From positions 1 to 46,106 of the forward strand of contig WLNA01000003.1 in NCBI GenBank assembly GCA_009726065.1: a stretch of 46,106 nt of DNA, written 5' to 3'. Source of the stretch: Actinomycetota bacterium (lineage in GTDB: Bacteria; Actinomycetota; Acidimicrobiia; Acidimicrobiales; RAAP-2). Positions 42,786 to 46,106 of the stretch are shown in pieces (the stretch's first letter is position 1; every line of letters begins with the position of its first letter). The position numbers were made by a program, and so were the translations under genes. The notes below the pieces were generated by a model. It had not been told where the DNA came from. It saw only the letters and a list, made by a program, of their open reading frames with translations, and made no database searches.

Positions 42786-43544
42786 TTAGGCCAGACCCAG
42801 CTGTTCGCGGAGGTTGGGTGGAACGAAGTTGTTCTCCGTCGTCGATTCAGCTTCCACCAACTCGACCATCACATCAACGACTTCTTGGGGGTCCATCTGA
42901 CCTTCAGTCACCATCGAACGCATCATCTTGAAGAGATCTGTCGACCCCGCACTGACCGAGTCGTCGCCGAACCAGTCCCACATCGACGCGGCCATGCGGT
43001 CGTTGAATCCCGTGAGGTAGGGGCCGGGGTTCAACAAGCAGACATCGATGCCCTGGGCGAAGAGTTCGCCACGAAGAGTCTTGCCCATGGCCTCGAGCGC
43101 GAACTTGGACATGGAGTAGGGACCGAAGGCCGGACCGGCAAGGACACCGGCAATGGAAGAGACAATGATTACGCGACCCGTGCCTCGCTTCACCATCTGG
43201 GGCAACGTGGCTTGAGTCATCCGCAGGGTGCCAAAGACGTTGACGTCAAAGACCTTGCGGACGATGGCTTCGGGAACATCGGCCAACGGGCCGGTCTGGC
43301 CGAAGCCGGCGTTGTTGATGAGAACGTCCACGTTCCAGTCCTTGACCTTGGTGACGTCATCGGTCGTGATGTCGACCTTCTCCACTTGGAGCTGCGGTGC
43401 TTCAGCGCGCAGCGCCACGGCCTGCTCTTCGGTTTCGGTGGTGGCGATTACGTGGTGGCCACGAGCGGCGAGTGCGAGGGCCGCACCGCGACCAAAGCCC
43501 GTGCCGGCGCCGGTGATGAGAACAGTTTTAGGAGTCGAAGTCAT
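42786..43544 (-). CDS. Short-chain dehydrogenase/reductase
   Basis: This 252-residue classical SDR has TGAGTGFG (11-18) for cofactor binding, NNAG (77-80), the catalytic serine in IIVSS (S130) and YSMSK (Y143, K147). It has the LLNPGPYLTGF segment after the active site, common in SDRs acting on bulky alcohols or ketones. The ATG has TACGCT six nt upstream, suggesting a leaderless message. Convergent with the S51 peptidase gene. Substrate unknown. Confidence 0.85.
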   Translation of the reverse strand: MTSTPKTVLITGAGTGFGRGAALALAARGHHVIATTETEEQAVALRAEAPQLQVEKVDITTDDVTKVKDWNVDVLINNAGFGQTGPLADVPEAIVRKVFDVNVFGTLRMTQATLPQMVKRGTGRVIIVSSIAGVLAGPAFGPYSMSKFALEAMGKTLRGELFAQGIDVCLLNPGPYLTGFNDRMAASMWDWFGDDSVSAGSTDLFKMMRSMVTEGQMDPQEVVDVMVELVEAESTTENNFVPPNLREQLGLA

Positions 43545-43550
43545 GGGTTA

Positions 43551-43556
43551 AGCGTA
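43551..43556 (-). promoter_or_regulatory. -10 box of a probable leaderless promoter (TACGCT)
   Basis: On the minus strand TACGCT ends 6 nt before the ATG of the SDR gene, with TAACCC between. No Shine-Dalgarno sequence is present. Confidence 0.45.
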
Positions 43557-43583
43557 GTGAACGCAACCCACACGCGATGTTCT

Positions 43584-44585
43584 CTAGCGTCCTTCGAGTA
43601 ACGGGCGGGCGGGATCGCGACGCGTGGTGCCCCGCTTCCACGCCAATCCGGAGAGGGCCTCCAGCACGATACGGTTCCCGAGGTAGGCCGTTATCTCGGC
43701 GTGGTCGTACGGCGGCGACACTTCGACGACGTCCATGCCGACGAGGGGCAGCTCCATGGCAATACGACGCACAGCGTCGAGTAGTTGCCGACTCGTCAAT
43801 CCACCCGGTTCCGGTGTACCGGTACCCGGGGCCGATCCGGGATCAACGACGTCCACGTCCACCGACAAGAAAACGGCGTCACAGTCGTTGATAGCCAAAG
43901 CGAAGGCCTCATCGAGCACAGTGTCGAGCCCCCGACTGGTTATTTCGCTCATCTCGAAACTGCGCATCCCCTGCTGGGCCATCCAATCGAGCGTCTCGGG
44001 TTCCGGCCAGTAGCCCCGCAGGCCAATCTGAATAAAGCGATCACCACGGCAGGCCCCCGACTCAATGAGGCGCCGCATTGGGGTGCCGTGTCCGTACAGC
44101 GAGCCGAACTGGATATCGGCCGTGTCGGCGTGAGCGTCAAAGTGAATGACCGATACCCGGCCCCAGCCAACGGCGTGGGCCAGTGCCGTCACGTCGGGCA
44201 ACGCGATCGTGTGATCACCGCCGAGGATGACGGGAAAGACACCCGCTTCAGCAACGGCACGTACCCGTTGCTCGAGCCGTTGTAGTGAGGTTTCCGTCTC
44301 ACCGGAGGGCATCTCCACATCACCCAGGTCCACTACCCCGAGGTCCACAAGTCCATCCACCCCCAGGGCCAGCGAGGGACGCGAGCCGTCGTGGGGCAAG
44401 TAGTCCGTAATGCGAATCGCCTGCGGGCCGAAGCGACAACCCGACCGGTGCGAAGTGCCGCCGTCAAAGGGCGCTCCAATAATCGCGGCGCCCGCACCCT
44501 GCCACGAGGCAATGTCGTCGGGGTCGGCCGCGGGGACGCCCAAAAATGTGGCGTCGGGTCCATACATATTGCCAATGCGCGTCAT
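43584..44585 (-). CDS. speB: Agmatinase/ureohydrolase family protein
   Basis: This 333-residue dinuclear manganese ureohydrolase has all metal-binding motifs: GGDH (122-125), DAHAD (150-154) and SVDVDVVDPGSAPGTGTPEPGG. GCRFGPQAIR (49-58) is the conserved N-terminal motif. It releases urea from agmatine or a related guanidino compound; guanidinobutyrase, guanidinopropionase or guanidine hydrolase activity would look similar, so speB is a family name rather than a proven activity. The ATG has GAGGAG 8 nt upstream. It follows the terminator of the small membrane protein gene. Confidence 0.85.
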   Translation of the reverse strand: MTRIGNMYGPDATFLGVPAADPDDIASWQGAGAAIIGAPFDGGTSHRSGCRFGPQAIRITDYLPHDGSRPSLALGVDGLVDLGVVDLGDVEMPSGETETSLQRLEQRVRAVAEAGVFPVILGGDHTIALPDVTALAHAVGWGRVSVIHFDAHADTADIQFGSLYGHGTPMRRLIESGACRGDRFIQIGLRGYWPEPETLDWMAQQGMRSFEMSEITSRGLDTVLDEAFALAINDCDAVFLSVDVDVVDPGSAPGTGTPEPGGLTSRQLLDAVRRIAMELPLVGMDVVEVSPPYDHAEITAYLGNRIVLEALSGLAWKRGTTRRDPARPLLEGR

Positions 44586-44638
44586 GCCACGCTCTCCTCG
44601 TCAGCCTTCAACCCAATGTTAGAGACTCCACGAACGAG

Positions 44639-44674
44639 AAAAGACCCGGGAGGCCTGGGCCCCTCGGGTCTTTT
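44639..44674. terminator. Bidirectional intrinsic terminator
   Basis: AAAAGACCCG and CGGGTCTTTT form a perfect 10-bp outer stem, with further partial pairing inside. A T-run ends the stem on the plus strand and, by symmetry, on the minus strand. It begins 22 nt past the stop of the 37-residue gene and 54 nt before the agmatinase start on the minus strand, so it isolates the small gene. Confidence 0.85.
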
Positions 44675-44695
44675 CGGTAATCAAGTGGAAACGAG

Positions 44696-44809
44696 TTAGT
44701 GGATATCTAGTGAGAGACGAAGCGCTTCATGTTTGAAGTGAAACGAAGCCACGCTCGCGACGCCCGCAAAGAACATTGTGGGAATTAGTAGTACGAGTAG
44801 TGCAGTCAT
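44696..44809 (-). CDS. 37-residue single-helix membrane protein
   Basis: A short gene with a perfect Shine-Dalgarno AAAGGAG five nt before its ATG at 44809. The product starts MTALLVLLIPTMFFAGVASV and continues ASFHFKHEALRLSLDIH: one membrane helix (about residues 3-22) and a short His- and charge-containing tail. It sits alone between the EamA transporter gene (89 nt upstream) and a strong terminator (22 nt downstream). A longer frame open from 45007 on the same strand lacks a start signal. The function is unknown; small proteins like this often regulate or stabilise a membrane complex. Confidence 0.65.
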   Translation of the reverse strand: MTALLVLLIPTMFFAGVASVASFHFKHEALRLSLDIH

Positions 44810-44898
44810 TGGTTCTCCTTTCAAACTTCCAGTGACTCCAAAGTACGAAACCGAAGTGAAAGGCGCCTGAGAGCGAGATGAGAAGTTCGTAAGAGTGC

Positions 44899-45765
44899 TC
44901 AGCCCAGTGCGAGGAGCCCGATGCCTAGGGCCACTACGGCGGCCGGCAACACAATGCGAACGGCCCGACCCTCGCGAAAGATCACAACACCGATAATGGC
45001 CGCCCACAAGACACCCGTTTCACGGAGGGCCGAGACGACCCCGAGCGTTGTTCGCGTTTGCGCCCACAGCACGATGGTGTAGGCCACCATCGAAACAACT
45101 CCACCAAGGGCGCCGAGAATTAACACGCGGCGTGAAGGTATCCACTGGAGACCCTTCTTCACGGTGACCCCGCCGACCCAGAGGAACGACTGAATCGCAA
45201 AGAGTGTCGCTCCGTACTGCAGGGCGTGATCACTCGCCCGCACGCCATACCCGTCGATGACCGTGTAGAGGGCAATGGCCACGCCCGTACCGAGGGCCCA
45301 CAGCGTGCCTTCGAGAGATGAGTGTGACGAGTTGGACCAGGAGAGCGAGATGATCCCAACGGCCACGACGACGATCCCGGTGAGGGACCACGCAGTGAGG
45401 TGTTCGTGGGCGAGCACCACACCGGTGAAGGAGACCAGCAGTGGCGCTACCCCTCGCGCCACGGGATAGGACGTGGAGAAGTCCCCCTTGTCGTAGGCCG
45501 TCATCAAGACAAACTCGTAGACCAAGTGAATGGCCACCGAGGCCGCCACGTACCAAAGGATGTGACCGCTCGAGAAACCCGTGAAGGGCAGCACCACAAG
45601 CGAAAAGACGAAGACGCCAATATTGATCAAACCGAAGTTGGTGCGAGTATCGCTCAAGCCCTTGGCGACGGCGTTCCACCCCGCGTGCAGCACGCCGGCG
45701 AAGAGCACCATGAGGAGCACGAGGACAGAGGGGCTCTTCACAGTTTGCTCATAGGACCCCACCAT
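44899..45765 (-). CDS. EamA/DMT-family transporter
   Basis: This 288-residue membrane protein has about ten helices in two homologous halves. It starts VLVLLMVLFAGVLHAGWNAVAKGL, typical of EamA proteins, and the second half repeats the pattern near FLWVGGV and GVVSALRETGVLWAAIIGVVIF. DMT transporters export metabolites such as amino acids. The start is taken as ATG at 45765, with no clear ribosome binding site. It precedes the 37-residue gene on the same strand, which could be a partner. Substrate unknown. Confidence 0.85.
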   Translation of the reverse strand: MVGSYEQTVKSPSVLVLLMVLFAGVLHAGWNAVAKGLSDTRTNFGLINIGVFVFSLVVLPFTGFSSGHILWYVAASVAIHLVYEFVLMTAYDKGDFSTSYPVARGVAPLLVSFTGVVLAHEHLTAWSLTGIVVVAVGIISLSWSNSSHSSLEGTLWALGTGVAIALYTVIDGYGVRASDHALQYGATLFAIQSFLWVGGVTVKKGLQWIPSRRVLILGALGGVVSMVAYTIVLWAQTRTTLGVVSALRETGVLWAAIIGVVIFREGRAVRIVLPAAVVALGIGLLALG

Positions 45766-45939
45766 TGTTGTCGCCCCGGGGTAGACGCAAGAGTTTCTGG
45801 CCGAGACAACGGTCTAATCAGTGATTCCCGTCGGTGGGTCAGCAACGAGGTGACGGTGATCACGACAGGGAGTCCGAGGACGAGGAGCCTTCGCTGGCTA
45901 GCGGTCTACGCCGACCAGCCCTCCGATGGGCCTTAGAAA

Positions 45940-45968
45940 TTATCGCCATGCTCGAGCCGTAGTAGTAT
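45940..45968 (+). promoter_or_regulatory. Promoter candidate for tRNA-Asp
   Basis: TTATCG (45940-45945) and TAGTAT (45963-45968) are 17 nt apart, a normal -35/-10 spacing with a good -10 and a weak -35. The tRNA begins 44 nt further on. The rest of the 247-nt gap between the transporter gene and the tRNA shows nothing else that I can identify. Confidence 0.4.
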
Positions 45969-46012
45969 GGAACTTCGCGCCACCGAGCCTCGGTGAGGGG
46001 GTGCGAAACCAT

Positions 46013-46087
46013 GGACCTGTGGTGCAGCCTGGAGTGCACGCCGCCCTGTCAAGGCGGAGGTCGCGGGTTCAAATCCCGTCAGGTCCG
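46013..46087 (+). tRNA. tRNA-Asp (anticodon GUC)
   Basis: The 75-nt sequence folds as a standard cloverleaf: acceptor GGACCTG / CAGGTCC with discriminator G, D arm GTGC / GCAC, anticodon stem CCGCC / GGCGG with loop CTGTCAA (anticodon GTC at 46048-46050), a 5-nt variable loop AGGTC, and T arm GCGGG / CCCGT with TTCAAAT. The 3' CCA is not encoded and must be added by the CCA-adding enzyme, as in many actinobacteria. Confidence 0.97.
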
Positions 46088-46106
46088 CCGCTGTTCGAAA
46101 GAACAA

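Noticed and set aside
42681..43601. Open frame of 306 residues on the plus strand opposite the SDR gene
   Set aside because: It is antisense to a gene with intact TGxxxGxG and YxxxK motifs and overlaps the S51 peptidase gene; its sequence is low in family-like patterns.
46092..46105. Small hairpin TGTTC-GAAA-GAACA after tRNA-Asp
   Set aside because: Only 5 bp and cut by the window edge, so a terminator or another RNA cannot be called.
1..46106. Possible CRISPR array, IS element or prophage in the window
   Set aside because: No regularly spaced direct repeats, transposase, integrase or phage structural genes were recognised on either strand.

Overview
The window reads as chromosomal DNA of a high-G+C Gram-positive (actinobacterial) organism, most likely an acidimicrobial-type actinobacterium. 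This is inferred from several features: recC-recB-recD in the mycobacterial order, an LPxTG-anchored surface protein, secreted proteins with Thr/Ser/Pro-rich linkers, frequent GTG and TTG starts, and a mix of Shine-Dalgarno-led and apparently leaderless genes. No rRNA or other phylogenetic marker is present to fix the taxon. No phage, transposase, integrase or CRISPR array was seen.

Region A (1 to about 19.4 kb) is a cell-surface region that looks visibly more AT-rich than the rest. It holds a truncated secreted protein at the left edge, an ATP10-like thioredoxin-fold protein, a Wzx-type flippase, a GT8 glycosyltransferase, a 120-residue membrane protein with its own terminator, an LPRTG-anchored protein with repeated cysteine pairs, a TauD-family dioxygenase and an NAD-dependent reductase. 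A tightly overlapping four-gene operon follows (transferase-like protein, HAD phosphatase, nucleotidyltransferase-like/kinase fusion, nucleotidyltransferase). Next come a GT4 glycosyltransferase, a very large membrane protein with a small secreted partner, and a secreted protein made only of FN3 domains. Together these suggest synthesis, activation and export of a surface glycan carrying an unusual activated building block.

Region B (19.4 to 36.9 kb) is almost entirely on the minus strand. In transcription order it contains an amidase and an SGNH hydrolase (cell-envelope pair), a DOPA-dioxygenase-like enzyme, an ABC-F ATPase, a Baeyer-Villiger-type flavin monooxygenase, RecC, RecB and RecD, a polytopic glycosyltransferase-like protein and two tandem alpha/beta hydrolases.

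Region C (36.9 to 46.1 kb) starts with a plus-strand catabolic run: a nitronate monooxygenase-like flavoprotein, a divergent alkylsulfatase-fold protein, and a formylglycine-type sulfatase overlapping it by one base. It continues with a leaderless S51-type peptidase, then a convergent SDR, an agmatinase-family ureohydrolase, a 37-residue membrane protein with a textbook ribosome binding site and terminator, an EamA transporter, and tRNA-Asp(GUC) at the right edge. The gene content suggests an aerobic heterotroph able to attack sulfate esters and aromatic or ketone substrates.

Nothing here is an obvious defence or mobile system. The strongest leads for something undescribed are the four-gene activation operon with a large dyad in front of it, the alkylsulfatase relative that has lost half of its metal motif, the Cys-pair-repeat surface protein, and the 37-residue gene. 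Base composition and homology statements come from reading the sequence only; no search or computation was run.
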